From: Candidatus Mesenet endosymbiont of Agriotes lineatus
Lineage (GTDB): Bacteria > Pseudomonadota > Alphaproteobacteria > Rickettsiales > Anaplasmataceae
Length of the DNA stretch: 64,000 bases
Reading direction: 5' to 3'
Assembly: GCF_964019585.1 (NCBI RefSeq)
Contig: NZ_OZ026454.1
Span: 1,364,001 to 1,428,000, forward strand
The notes beneath the pieces were generated by a model. It ran no database searches and was not told where the DNA came from. It saw only the letters and a program-made list of their open reading frames with translations. Position 1 is the stretch's first letter, and the number at the start of each line of letters is the position of its first letter. Shown here piece after piece: positions 1 through 9,307 of this stretch. The translations under genes were made by a program, and so were the position numbers.

Positions 1-990
1 GCATATAAACATATGCTTAGTACTAATATCGCGGATCAAGCATATTTCAACCCTGAAATGCAATTTTATATTTTTGACAGTGTAAAATATCACACCAGTA
101 AGTGTTCTTCGTATTTAAAATTAGACTTAATAGGAGAAAATAACCCAAATAAAAAGCAATATGATGAAATGCATGAGTTAAAAGATATAATGACCTCTCC
201 AAACGATCAGCTGCATGACATAAGGTCAGAAATTTTAGAAATGATGTCTGAAGTAGGGATAAAACCTCTATCACACTATTTGCAAGGTGTTTCTAAATGT
301 GGAGTTGAATTTGAGTGTGAGGAATTTTTACGTAGTGCTGATAATATACAAAAGTTCAAGTATGTAGTGCGCAATGTTGCAAGTTCATATGGCAAAACTA
401 TAACTTTTATGCCTTTTCCGATAAAAGGATGTGAGAGAAGTAGTATGCGTTGCAGTCAGTCTTTATGGAAGAACAATGAGAATTTGTTTTTTTATCAAAA
501 TATATCAGAAACATGTTTGTATTATATTGGTGGTATCATAAAGCACGGACAAGCAATTAGTGCTTTTGCAAAGCCCACAACAAATAGTTATGCTAATCTT
601 TTACATTTGGGATATTCCTTTGCTGATTCCGCCCAGGCAACAGTTAAGATACCATATAGCGGCAAGGTAGTTCAAGTTTGCTTTCCTGATGCTATCGCTA
701 ATCCATACCTTTGTTTTGCTGTGCAGCTTATGGCTGGTCTTGATGGTATAAAAAATAAAATTCATCCCGGTGAAGCTTTGGATGAGCAATCAGAGTTTGA
801 AAAAAATACTGCTTCTCAATCTCTGCAAAGTGCTTTAGATGCACTAAGTCATGATAAAGAGTTTTTACTTCAGGGTGGTGTTTTTACTGAGGAACAAATT
901 AATGAATATATAATAGCAAAAAAAAGCGAAATCAAAGATAAAGAGTTAGCTATCCATCCAGTTGAATTTGCAAATTATTACAATTTGTAA
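1..990 (+). CDS. Glutamine synthetase-like protein (GlnA family), 5' end cut by window edge
   Basis: The frame is already open at base 1, so the N-terminus lies outside the window; the Met at base 13 is internal. The visible ~329 residues follow the type I glutamine synthetase fold: a PExxF-like strand, the segment YKYVVRNVASSYGKTITFMP, YYIGGIIKHG, PTTNSY, FPDAIANPYLCFA, LDGIKNKIHPGE and a terminal HPVEFANYY. Several residues that bind metal, ATP or glutamate in the family look replaced: the second Glu of ExE is Gln, the MHCH motif reads MRCS, and EVRFPD reads VQVCFPD. No stop or frameshift interrupts the frame. I infer a catalytically dead GlnA relative that keeps the fold. Ammonia assimilation by this copy is doubtful. 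Family membership is secure; function is not. Confidence 0.85.
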   Translation, partial: AYKHMLSTNIADQAYFNPEMQFYIFDSVKYHTSKCSSYLKLDLIGENNPNKKQYDEMHELKDIMTSPNDQLHDIRSEILEMMSEVGIKPLSHYLQGVSKCGVEFECEEFLRSADNIQKFKYVVRNVASSYGKTITFMPFPIKGCERSSMRCSQSLWKNNENLFFYQNISETCLYYIGGIIKHGQAISAFAKPTTNSYANLLHLGYSFADSAQATVKIPYSGKVVQVCFPDAIANPYLCFAVQLMAGLDGIKNKIHPGEALDEQSEFEKNTASQSLQSALDALSHDKEFLLQGGVFTEEQINEYIIAKKSEIKDKELAIHPVEFANYYNL

Positions 991-1001
991 TTTTATAAAA
1001 A

Positions 1002-1889
1002 ATGTTAATTAAGATTGGTACAAGAGGTAGTGAGCTTGCAGTTATCCAGGCCATGGAAGCAAAAGAGTCGTTACTTAGCCATTTTCCTAACCTTAACATA
1101 GAAATTGTGACAATAAAAACTTCAGGTGATAAAAATACTAATGTAGCTTTATCTAGCATTGGTGGAAAAGGGCTATTTACTTTAGAGATTGAAAATGCAC
1201 TGCTCTCTCAAAACATAGATATTGCTGTACACTCCCTTAAAGATGTACCTGCATTTTTTGCACAGGGCTTGACAATACCTTGCATTTTGAAAAGATGTAG
1301 TCCTTATGATGCCTTTGTTTCACATAAATATCAAAATATATTATCTCTTCCATATGGCGCTACTATTGCCACTTCTGCAATAAGAAGAAAAGTACAATTA
1401 CAAAAATTAAGACCTGATTTGAATATAATGCCTATGCATGGCAACGTGACAACACGGCTAAAAAAATTAGAACAATTTGATGGAACGATACTTGCCGAAG
1501 CTGGGCTGATCAGACTGCAAAAACATAATTTCACAAAAGAGGTGTTACCTACAAAAAAAATGTTACCCAGCGTAGGCCAAGGAACTATATGTCTGCAATG
1601 TTCTGCAGATAATACTAAAGTTATAGAAATGCTAGAGGCAATAAATCATAAGGCAACCTTTATGCAAATTAAGGCAGAACGTAGTTTTATGAGGACAATT
1701 AATGGTTCTTGCTTTACTCCACTTGCTGCTTTAGCTGAGTATCAGGGTGAAAATCAATTGTATCTAAGGTGCATGTTAGCTGATGAGCAAGGTAAAAATG
1801 TACACTTTACTGAACGTCTTTCACATGTAGAAGATGCTGAAAAGATAGGAATAGATGCTGGTTTGGAGCTAAAGGCAAAAATTTATTAG
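1002..1889 (+). CDS. hemC: Porphobilinogen deaminase (hydroxymethylbilane synthase)
   Basis: This cytosolic enzyme joins four porphobilinogen units into hydroxymethylbilane in heme synthesis. The 295-residue length is normal. The N-terminus IKIGTRGSELAV, the segment SSIGGKGLFT, AVHSLKDVP and the basic ATSAIRRKVQL stretch are family signatures. Cys237 in the motif NGSCFTPLAA is the expected attachment point of the dipyrromethane cofactor. The gene starts 11 bases after the glutamine-synthetase-like gene and is followed 52 bases later by mdh on the same strand, so the three may be co-transcribed. No obvious Shine-Dalgarno sequence precedes the ATG. Confidence 0.96.
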   Translation: MLIKIGTRGSELAVIQAMEAKESLLSHFPNLNIEIVTIKTSGDKNTNVALSSIGGKGLFTLEIENALLSQNIDIAVHSLKDVPAFFAQGLTIPCILKRCSPYDAFVSHKYQNILSLPYGATIATSAIRRKVQLQKLRPDLNIMPMHGNVTTRLKKLEQFDGTILAEAGLIRLQKHNFTKEVLPTKKMLPSVGQGTICLQCSADNTKVIEMLEAINHKATFMQIKAERSFMRTINGSCFTPLAALAEYQGENQLYLRCMLADEQGKNVHFTERLSHVEDAEKIGIDAGLELKAKIY

Positions 1890-1941
1890 CTAAATTATGG
1901 CAAATATGTTACTACAGAGCTGATCTTTTATAAAAGTAGTT

Positions 1942-2904
1942 ATGACAGTAAGACGTAAAAAGATATCTTTAATTGGTGCTGGCAATATTGGCGGAACTTT
2001 AGCGCATATGATTGCTCTTGCAGAATTTGGGGATGTTGTTCTTTTAGACGTTAACGAAGGTATACCACAAGGTAAAGCGCTTGATCTTGCCCAATCTTCA
2101 GCTATTGATAAGTTTGATGTAAGCATTATTGGCAGCAATAACTATGAGGATATAAAAGATTCAGATGCAATCATTATCACTGCAGGTATAGCGCGCAAGC
2201 CGGGAATGAGCCGTGACGATCTGCTGAGCATTAACACAAGTGTCATGAAAGAAGTTGGAGAAAATATCAAAAAATATTCTCCCAACGCATTTATTATAGT
2301 TATAACCAACCCTCTTGATGCTATGGTTTGGGTAATGAAGCAAGTTACTGATGTACCATCAAATATGATAGTAGGGATGGCTGGAGTTCTAGATTCAGCT
2401 CGCCTTTCTTATTTTCTTGCACAAGAATTGGGAGTTTCAGTCAAAGATATTTCTGCTTTTGTTTTAGGTGGGCACGGCGATACCATGTTGCCTTTGGTTC
2501 ATTATTCTGCAGTCTGCGGAATTCCTTTAACTGACCTTATTGATATGAAGATGATTACAAAACAGAAAATTGATGAAATATTTGAGCGTACCCGTAATGG
2601 AGGGAAAGAAATTGTAGAGTTACTTAAATCTGGATCTGCCTATTACGCTCCTGCTTCATCTGCCGTTTGTATGCTTAAGTCTTATCTAAAAGATCAAAAA
2701 CGTATTCTTCCATGTGCTGCTTATTTAAATGGTGAATATGGTATTTATGATCTATTTATTGGCGTACCTGCAATCATAGGTAAAAATGGTATTGAAAAAG
2801 TTATAGAGGTAAAGCTCTCTGACGAAGAGAAAATGCAGTTCACTAAATCAATCAAAACAGTAGAAGAACTAGTAGCACAAACGAAAAATGTTTTTAACGT
2901 TTAA
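1942..2904 (+). CDS. mdh: Malate dehydrogenase
   Basis: NAD-dependent oxidation of malate to oxaloacetate in the TCA cycle. The 320-residue protein belongs to the LDH-like MDH type found in alphaproteobacteria. It shows the Rossmann motif [10 protein letters not shown] near residue 11, the mobile-loop arginines in [17 protein letters not shown], the NP of VITNPLDAM, and the catalytic His in [10 protein letters not shown]. It lies just downstream of hemC. Its ATG follows an AT-rich leader with no strong ribosome-binding site. Nothing unusual was seen. Confidence 0.97.
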   Translation: MTVRRKKISLIGAGNIGGTLAHMIALAEFGDVVLLDVNEGIPQGKALDLAQSSAIDKFDVSIIGSNNYEDIKDSDAIIITAGIARKPGMSRDDLLSINTSVMKEVGENIKKYSPNAFIIVITNPLDAMVWVMKQVTDVPSNMIVGMAGVLDSARLSYFLAQELGVSVKDISAFVLGGHGDTMLPLVHYSAVCGIPLTDLIDMKMITKQKIDEIFERTRNGGKEIVELLKSGSAYYAPASSAVCMLKSYLKDQKRILPCAAYLNGEYGIYDLFIGVPAIIGKNGIEKVIEVKLSDEEKMQFTKSIKTVEELVAQTKNVFNV

Positions 2905-2983
2905 AACAGCACCTTAATCCTGCTTTAAGCTTATGCATTGTGTAATTTACATTAGCATATATAGAAACTACTTCTTTGTTGAG

Positions 2984-4012
2984 CTAAATAATTTGTGGTA
3001 TACCCTTTGAAGTTGAATAATGAAAATTTAAAGGTAAGCCTGGAAAAACAATTTTATATATATCATGGCAGGCCATGGCAGCTTCTGAAAAACCACTTAA
3101 TATGAGCTTTAATTTACCAGGATAAGTTGATATGTCACCAATTGCATACACTCTATCACGGCTAGTTTTACAAGTTGCTGGGTCAACAACTACATGTTTG
3201 TACTTTATTTCTATTTCCCAATTTAGTATGGGACCAGGCTCCATTGACAGTCCAAAAAATAGTAGCAAAACATCTGCAGTTAGCAGTTTTTCTTCTTCAG
3301 AGCCAATACATTTTACTAAAATTTTGCTCAACTTACCATTTTCCCCAAATAGTTTATTTAACTGATACGGTGTAACTAAATCTATTATACCTTGCTCTGC
3401 AAGTGATTTTATCTTTTTTGCCGTCTCTGATATACAACGAAATTCTTTTCTTCTATGCACAACATAAATTTTTTTTGCTACCTTAGATAGTTCAACTGCC
3501 CAATCAGCAGCTGAATCACCCCCACCTGCAATTACAACTTGTTTGCCTTCAAAATCAGATATTTTATTTACACTATAAAAAACTGATTTATTTTCATAAT
3601 CTAAGATATTTTCTAGTGGTGGGCGATTTGGCTGAAAATATCCACCACCAGCAGCAATTATAACAGCTTTGCAGGTTATTTTTTTTTTCGAGTGTTTAGT
3701 TTCAATCACTATAGTCATAGAGTTAGTTTCATTATCATCCAAGATTTCTACTACTTTCTCTCCTAGATGATAAGTAGGCTGAAATGGTGATGCTTGTGCA
3801 GTTAAGTTATCAATTAAACCTTGTGCTGTAATCACTGAATATCCTGGAATATCATATATAGGTTTTTCTGGGTATAGCGCACTGCATTGCCCACCTATAT
3901 CAGGCAAGATATCAACTACATGACACCTCATACCTAGCATTCCTGCCTGGAAAACTGCAAATATCCCAATAGGACCAGCCCCAATTATTACTATATCAGT
4001 TTCATATTTCAT
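2984..4012 (-). CDS. Ferredoxin--NADP(+) reductase, thioredoxin-reductase-like type
   Basis: A 342-residue FAD/NADPH flavoprotein related to YumC-type ferredoxin-NADP reductases. The FAD-binding GAGPIG motif is at residues 11-16. The segment DILPDIGGQCSALYPEKPIYDIPG is typical of this group and lacks the CxxC redox pair of true thioredoxin reductases. The NADPH motif GGGDSAADWA sits near residue 158 and the second FAD motif AIGDISTYPGK near residue 290. It probably passes electrons between NADPH and ferredoxin for Fe-S or heme enzymes. The gene is convergent with mdh. A thioredoxin-reductase label would be a misannotation because the cysteines are absent. Confidence 0.9.
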   Translation of the reverse strand: MKYETDIVIIGAGPIGIFAVFQAGMLGMRCHVVDILPDIGGQCSALYPEKPIYDIPGYSVITAQGLIDNLTAQASPFQPTYHLGEKVVEILDDNETNSMTIVIETKHSKKKITCKAVIIAAGGGYFQPNRPPLENILDYENKSVFYSVNKISDFEGKQVVIAGGGDSAADWAVELSKVAKKIYVVHRRKEFRCISETAKKIKSLAEQGIIDLVTPYQLNKLFGENGKLSKILVKCIGSEEEKLLTADVLLLFFGLSMEPGPILNWEIEIKYKHVVVDPATCKTSRDRVYAIGDISTYPGKLKLILSGFSEAAMACHDIYKIVFPGLPLNFHYSTSKGIPQII

Positions 4013-4058
4013 TTATATTTAGTAAATATATTTATATTAATTAGCTTACTGTGTGGAG

Positions 4059-4754
4059 TCAACGTTCGGCAACAATAGTTTGAATAGATTGATACTCATT
4101 AACAGTAAATTTTAAGGGTATTACACCTGCTGCACTTACTTTTATGTTTGAAAGTGTGAAGGTTAATTCCACTGAATTAAATGTAGTATTAATTACTGCT
4201 TCTTTATTCATTTCTTGTGCTTTAAAAGTTACAATAGCATTACTAGAATAAGCTAAAGGATCAAATGATAATTTTATCGACTGAACGGTTATAACTCGTT
4301 TGGTACCTAGCCTATATTTTAGTATTGGGCTTGTCATGCTAGCAGAATTCATGTTCTTTTTAAAGTTTAGGTAAACTTTACGTGCAGAGTTATTTTCAAT
4401 AAAATTCACTTGATATTCTAGGTTATCATAATCATATGATTCATATGTTTCTACATATTTTCCAACTAAATACCTAGATAGAGAGACCTGTTCTTTCTCC
4501 TCATTACTAAAACTTAATTTCTTTAAAACAGTGAATTCATCGCTGTTACGTTCAGTATATTTAACGAAAATAAAATCTTTTTTTAATGGAAACAATAAAT
4601 ACAGATTTAATAATACTGTGCATAAACATAAAGAAGTAAAAGTTATCATCAATATTAGCCATGCTCTTTCTGTTATGCAGAATAAATATTTATAGCAATA
4701 CCATTCAATTGCATCATCAAGGTATTTACTTCTTTTAATCAAATCCTTTAGCAA
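4059..4754 (-). CDS. VirB8-like type IV secretion inner-membrane protein, orphan copy
   Basis: A 231-residue protein with a short cytoplasmic N-terminus, one membrane helix at about residues 30-55, and a periplasmic domain that matches the VirB8 pattern (a segment like SRYLVGKYVETYESYDYDNLEYQ, then beta strands with VYLNFKK and a C-terminal IPLKFTVNEYQ stretch). VirB8 nucleates assembly of the VirB/D4 channel. Rickettsiales carry more than one virB8 copy, and this one stands alone, with no virB9-virB11 beside it. It is probably a divergent accessory copy. Identification rests on motif resemblance, so some doubt remains. Confidence 0.72.
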   Translation of the reverse strand: MLKDLIKRSKYLDDAIEWYCYKYLFCITERAWLILMITFTSLCLCTVLLNLYLLFPLKKDFIFVKYTERNSDEFTVLKKLSFSNEEKEQVSLSRYLVGKYVETYESYDYDNLEYQVNFIENNSARKVYLNFKKNMNSASMTSPILKYRLGTKRVITVQSIKLSFDPLAYSSNAIVTFKAQEMNKEAVINTTFNSVELTFTLSNIKVSAAGVIPLKFTVNEYQSIQTIVAER

Positions 4755-4971
4755 ACCTTATCCAAAAAATTAAGTATACTTTAAAATATAAAATAATAAT
4801 CTTAAATTTGATTAAAAAGCCAAAAAATTTTAAATTCTTAAGTCTCACTTAATACATCTGTATTTCCTTTTAATTATGGGTAAAAATTTAAGGAATGGAC
4901 AGGGAAAGCAAATACACAAAAGGAAGACTAGGATAAGAGTCTATTGCTTGCGGTATAAAAGTTATATATTC
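4755..4971. other. Gap between virB8-like and rsmD, nothing recognised
   Basis: AT-rich spacer between two minus-strand genes. I looked for tRNA cloverleafs, transposase fragments and strong hairpins and saw none. It must contain the promoter of the virB8-like gene, but no convincing -35/-10 pair stands out. Confidence 0.4.
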
Positions 4972-5541
4972 TTAGCTTGCAGACGAATTTTTAGAAAGCA
5001 AAATTATCTTTGCTGTACCATAAACTCGTTTTAACATTATGTTGTAATTTTTGTCTAATTGAAACTCCTCGTTTTTGCTAATTTCAAGCATTATTAATGC
5101 TCCATCTGTAAGCCAGTCCGAATTTACTAATCCTGCTAAAGTTGGTTCAACAAAACTACTATTGTATGGTGGAGTAATAAAAGCAAAATCACATCTTGCT
5201 ACTGCTTTAGGTAATCTATCAGCACTACAACAAATTAAAGTAACATTATCTGTTATCTTTAAATTCTCCGCAGTTCTTTTTATCAATTGAAGATTGTTAT
5301 AGTTTAAGTCCACCATGAAGGAATGCTTTGCACCTAAAGATAAGGCTTCAAATGATAAAGAACCACTTCCACAAAAAAGGTCAAGTACATTAGAACCAGT
5401 TAATGATTTTCTATAGGCAAGAATAGCAAATATTGCTTTTCTTACCTGTGCCATAGTTGGTCTTGCGCCTAGAGACTCGTCAGTTTCAATTTTCCTGCTG
5501 CTGTACTTACCGGATATAATACGCAACACTTTTTTAAACAA
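4972..5541 (-). CDS. rsmD: 16S rRNA (guanine966-N2)-methyltransferase RsmD-like
   Basis: A SAM-dependent methyltransferase of the RsmD family that modifies G966 of 16S rRNA. The N-terminal RIISGKYSSRKI and GARPTMAQVRKAIFAIL segments, and the SAM motif VLDLFCGSGSLSFEALSLGA, identify it. The catalytic [DN]PPY motif reads TPPY here (FAFITPPYNSS), confirmed as an ACT codon. The first in-frame start is TTG at 5541; a GTG at 5529 would begin directly at VLRIISG. Neither has a clear ribosome-binding site, so the start is uncertain. At 189 residues the length is normal. Confidence 0.85.
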   Translation of the reverse strand: MFKKVLRIISGKYSSRKIETDESLGARPTMAQVRKAIFAILAYRKSLTGSNVLDLFCGSGSLSFEALSLGAKHSFMVDLNYNNLQLIKRTAENLKITDNVTLICCSADRLPKAVARCDFAFITPPYNSSFVEPTLAGLVNSDWLTDGALIMLEISKNEEFQLDKNYNIMLKRVYGTAKIILLSKNSSAS

Positions 5542-5674
5542 AGGTTAATAATGGTAGAAGTATATTGTAATATATAAAAATATCAATTTATTTATTAAGA
5601 CTTGAAATTCTTTAGTTTTGTTAATATAATGATAGTCAAATTGTTTTTGGGTAGTTTAAAGGGAGAAGTTTATT

Positions 5675-6550
5675 ATGTTAATGTCAGAAGTACAAACTTC
5701 TATTCATATCGATGGTGATATTGTACAATATATGAGAAAGGTGCAAGCATTTCCTATGCTATCTCAAGAAGATGAAATAAAGCTAGCAAAAAACTGGTAC
5801 GATAATCATGATATGAAAGCTGCTCATAAACTTATCACTAGCCATCTTCGTTTTGTGGTAAAAATTGCCATGACATTTAAAAACTATGGTCTCTCACTCA
5901 TGGAAATGATAATGGAAGGCAATATTGGGCTAATTCATGCAGTAAAGAAGTTTAACCCTAATCTTGGTTTTCGCTTTTCAACTTACGCAATATGGTGGGT
6001 TAAAGCATCAATAAAAGAATATGTACTCAAATCATGGTCATTTATAAAAATTGGCACAACCCAAGCACAGAGAAAGCTATTTTTTAGTTTGCGAAAAACA
6101 AAAAGGAGGATCTTAGGCTGCACAGAAAATGGTACATTAAGTAAAGAAAAGGTTAAGTTAATTGCCGATGAATGTTCTGTATCAGAGCAGAATGTTATTG
6201 AAATGAATGATAGGTTAATGTATAGAGATAAATCACTAAATTCTCTTACAGGCGATAGTAGCAACAGAGAATTACAGGACATAATTGCATCTAATCAGCC
6301 AAATCAAGAAACAGTGTGTGTACAAAAAGAGGAGCAACAACTAAGAAGCAATATTCTAAACGCTGCTCTCTCTACTCTTAATGAAAGAGCAAGGGATATT
6401 TTAACCAGCAGGCATCTTAATGGTAAGAATGAAACACTTGAAACATTAAGTAAAAGATATAACGTATCAAAAGAAAGAATAAGGCAGATAGAAGAGCAAG
6501 CAATTGCTAAAATAAAGAAGTTTGTAAGGTTAAAACAAGAAAGTTTTTAA
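5675..6550 (+). CDS. rpoH: Heat-shock RNA polymerase sigma-32 factor
   Basis: A 291-residue sigma-70-family factor that directs RNA polymerase to heat-shock promoters. Region 2 includes RFVVKIAMTFKNYGLSLMEMIMEGNIGLIHAVKKF and the -10 recognition part FSTYAIWWVKASIKEYVL. The RpoH box is present as QRKLFFSLRKTKRRI. Region 4 ends in a helix-turn-helix: LSKRYNVSKERIRQIEEQA. A GGGAG ribosome-binding site lies 9 bases before the ATG at 5675, which favours this start over the ATG two codons later. The gene is followed by a long non-coding gap. Confidence 0.95.
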   Translation: MLMSEVQTSIHIDGDIVQYMRKVQAFPMLSQEDEIKLAKNWYDNHDMKAAHKLITSHLRFVVKIAMTFKNYGLSLMEMIMEGNIGLIHAVKKFNPNLGFRFSTYAIWWVKASIKEYVLKSWSFIKIGTTQAQRKLFFSLRKTKRRILGCTENGTLSKEKVKLIADECSVSEQNVIEMNDRLMYRDKSLNSLTGDSSNRELQDIIASNQPNQETVCVQKEEQQLRSNILNAALSTLNERARDILTSRHLNGKNETLETLSKRYNVSKERIRQIEEQAIAKIKKFVRLKQESF

Positions 6551-7363
6551 AGAAGCATAAGTATTAAACACAAACTGAGTAGCATAAGTGAAAACAAGTA
6601 GTAGATAAAACTAGTTGCGTTCTTTTATTACACATAAGTAATTTTTACATGAATCGTTCTTCAGTATAGACTTATAACCTAAATTAGCGAATAGGTATTT
6701 TTTCTTACAACTTTTAAGATAAAACATAAAAAATTCTAGTCAAACGATTAACAAATTTTATTCCCCTACTTTACACTGACTACAGCAACTATAATTTCAT
6801 ACTTATACTAATTCCGCTTAAGAAAAAAGCTAAAAATGCTGTGATGCAGCAGATAGTCACAGTAAAAATATGTTGTATATAGTCTAAAATTTGGAAAGAA
6901 TCCTCCTAATCACCAAACTAAATTGCTGAACAAATTAAAATGTAGAATACTAAAAATAACAAGAGACAGAAGAAAGTATAATCTATTGAAAAATAGTTAA
7001 AAGCAATTAGAGAGGAAAGGCTAAAATAAGGAAAAAAGGTAGATTAAAAAGCGATCCTAATAACATAAGCAAGTGCATTGCTTATATGGGGTTATGTAAA
7101 TAAATTAGCTTTTTAGGTACAAAACTCATTATATAATAAACTGATGACCTAAGAAATACTAGTTAACGTTATTACACATAATGACAAAGAGAGAGAAATG
7201 CTGTATAGTCAATAAAAAAAGATATTGCTACTATTTGTGATAAGGTCGAAAAATATATTTTCAATTTTTATTAACTCCAAAGTATTAAGTTTTGAATTGA
7301 AATTATATTGATATCAAATCATGTACGTGTTAAGATTTTATTTTATAAATTTTAAATTTAATT
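6551..7363. other. 813-base gap without a recognisable gene
   Basis: Very AT-rich sequence with stops in all frames. A 21-base hairpin with an 8-bp stem (ATAAGCAA paired with TTGCTTAT, loop GTGCA) lies at 7065-7085, but it has no T-run. No transposase or known gene fragment was recognised. It may be the remains of a lost gene plus the promoter region of hflK. Confidence 0.5.
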
Positions 7364-8422
7364 ATGTTTGATGGCCAGGATCCTTGGAAAAATGATAAAA
7401 AGTATAAAAAAGTCAATTTTTCTCACAATAATAACCAAGATCCTCTTGAAAGGGTAATCCTCATAATAAAAAATGCATATTATTCTTTCTTTAGAGGCAA
7501 TACTTCTAATCTTTACCCATTTATTGTGCTTATTATTTTAATAATCTACATTATTACAGGATTTTATATTGTTGGGCCTGGGGAAGAAAGTATAGAGTTG
7601 ATCTTTGGTAAGTATAGTAGTGTTGGTAGTTCTGGGTTGCGTTATAATTTTCCTTACCCTATAGGTAGAATTATAAAAGTTAACGTGAAGGAAGTAAATC
7701 GTGAAGAAATTGGCTCAAGTAGTTACGGGTATAATAAGGATGTGGATCGTGGTGAAGGTGTGATGCTAACTGGAGATGAGAACATAGTTAACGTTAATTT
7801 TGAAGTGCAGTGGCAAGTAAGAGATGCTTACGAATACTTATTTAATGTACGAGATTATAGGGCGGGAGCAACAGTAAAAAGTGCAGCAGAAAGTGCTATG
7901 CGTGAGGTGATAGGTAGAAATATGATCTCTTTTGCCTTAGAAGGAAAAGGAAGAGCAGTTATTGCTAAGGATACTAAAATTTTATTACAAGAAATACTTG
8001 ATCAGTATAGAATGGGAGTTGAAGTATTATCTGTACAACTTAAGAAAATAGACCCTCCTGAAAAAGTTATTAGTGCCTTTAGGGATGTTCAGAGTGCACG
8101 TGCAGATAAAGAGCGTATTATAAATGAAGCATATGCTTATAGTAATGATATTATGCCTAAAGCTAAGGGTGAAACAATAAAGATTAAGTTGGATGCTGAA
8201 GCTTATGAAAGTGAGGTGGTTGACAACGCAAAAGGTAGCACTAGGAGATTTATTGCTTTATATAATGAGTATAAAGATCAACCAGCAGGGGTAAGAAATA
8301 GAATGTATATTGAAACTATGGAGAGTATATTAAATAATACTGAAAAAGTTGTTGTTAGTGATGATTTAAAAGGTTTATTTTCATACTTACCACTTGCAAA
8401 CATTCAAAATACTAATAAGTAA
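7364..8422 (+). CDS. hflK: HflK, membrane protease-regulating SPFH protein
   Basis: With HflC this protein forms the membrane HflKC complex that surrounds and restrains the FtsH protease. The protein has 352 residues: a Gly/Asn-poor hydrophilic N-terminus, one membrane helix near residues 45-67 (YPFIVLIILIIYIITGFYIV), then an SPFH/band-7 domain starting at VGPGEESIELIFGKY, with GLRYNFPYPIGRI and SAAESAMREVIGRN. A charged helical C-terminal part follows. The stop codon TAA overlaps the ATG of hflC at 8422, a sign of translational coupling. The gene is the first of a probable hflK-hflC-degP operon. Confidence 0.95.
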   Translation: MFDGQDPWKNDKKYKKVNFSHNNNQDPLERVILIIKNAYYSFFRGNTSNLYPFIVLIILIIYIITGFYIVGPGEESIELIFGKYSSVGSSGLRYNFPYPIGRIIKVNVKEVNREEIGSSSYGYNKDVDRGEGVMLTGDENIVNVNFEVQWQVRDAYEYLFNVRDYRAGATVKSAAESAMREVIGRNMISFALEGKGRAVIAKDTKILLQEILDQYRMGVEVLSVQLKKIDPPEKVISAFRDVQSARADKERIINEAYAYSNDIMPKAKGETIKIKLDAEAYESEVVDNAKGSTRRFIALYNEYKDQPAGVRNRMYIETMESILNNTEKVVVSDDLKGLFSYLPLANIQNTNK

Positions 8423-9303
8423 TGTATATGAGTAAAAATATTATTAAAATAGTTAGCGTTGTTTTTTGCTTTCTTCTCTTTTTTACTATATCAAATTCTA
8501 TTTTTATAGTTAGTGAAGAAAAGCAGGCTATAGTGCTGCAATTTGGAAAGGTAGCAAGAAAAATAAACTCAAGTGGTTTATATTTTAAGTTGCCGTTGAT
8601 ACAGAATATTGTCTCTTTTGATAAGAGAATAATAGATATTAGTTCTGATTATAGTTCGAGAGAAATTATTACTTTTGATCAAAAACGTTTTATTGCTGAC
8701 GCTTATGCAAAGTATAGAATAATTGATCCTGTACTGTTTTATCAGACTGTAAAAACTGAGTTAGGATTGGCAATACGTTTAGGTTCTATTATTGAAGCAA
8801 ACGTTCGAGAGAAAGTAGGTACTATATCACTTGTAAATTTACTAAACTCAGAAAGGTCAGAAGTAATTAATCTTATTAAAGAAGGGGTTAGTAATGAGTC
8901 TCAAAAGTTTGGTGTAGATGTAATAGACGTCAGGATAAAAAGGTTAGATCTTCCAGAAGAGAATAGTGCTGCAATATTCCGTAGAATGCAAACTGAAAGA
9001 GAAAAGGAGGCAAAAGAAATTAGAGCAGAAGGAGAGGAGAGCGCTCAAAAAATTAGATCAGAAACTGAAAAACAAAAGAGGATCATTATTGCAGATGCAA
9101 TTAGAGAAGCGCAAGAAATAAGAGGACGTGGTGATGCATTAGCGGCAAAAATATACAATACTGCACTTGTAATTGATCAAGAATTTTTTAGTTTTTATCG
9201 CTCTATGCAAGCATATAAAAATGCATTTTCTAGCTCTAATACAAAAATGATATTATCACCAAATAATGATTTTTTACATCTCTTTAACAAGGAGCAAAGG
9301 TAA
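8422..9303 (+). CDS. hflC: HflC, partner of HflK
   Basis: SPFH/band-7 membrane protein of 293 residues. One membrane helix lies at about residues 8-28, followed by SEEKQAIVLQFGKVARKINSSGLYFKLP, the typical HflC opening. The region RRMQTEREKEAKEIRAEGEE is the conserved long helix, followed by GRGDALAAKIYN and FFSFYRSMQAYKNAF. The gene overlaps the hflK stop by one base (TAATG) and its own end overlaps the leader of the next gene. It acts with HflK to control FtsH. Confidence 0.95.
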   Translation: MYMSKNIIKIVSVVFCFLLFFTISNSIFIVSEEKQAIVLQFGKVARKINSSGLYFKLPLIQNIVSFDKRIIDISSDYSSREIITFDQKRFIADAYAKYRIIDPVLFYQTVKTELGLAIRLGSIIEANVREKVGTISLVNLLNSERSEVINLIKEGVSNESQKFGVDVIDVRIKRLDLPEENSAAIFRRMQTEREKEAKEIRAEGEESAQKIRSETEKQKRIIIADAIREAQEIRGRGDALAAKIYNTALVIDQEFFSFYRSMQAYKNAFSSSNTKMILSPNNDFLHLFNKEQR

Positions 9304-9307
9304 TCTT

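Noticed and set aside
2984-4012. Thioredoxin reductase annotation for the flavoprotein
   Set aside because: The CxxC redox pair is missing and the DIGGQCSALYPEKPIYDIPG region fits ferredoxin-NADP reductase.
6551-7363. Hidden gene in the gap after rpoH
   Set aside because: All six frames are broken by frequent stops and no fragment of a known family was recognised.
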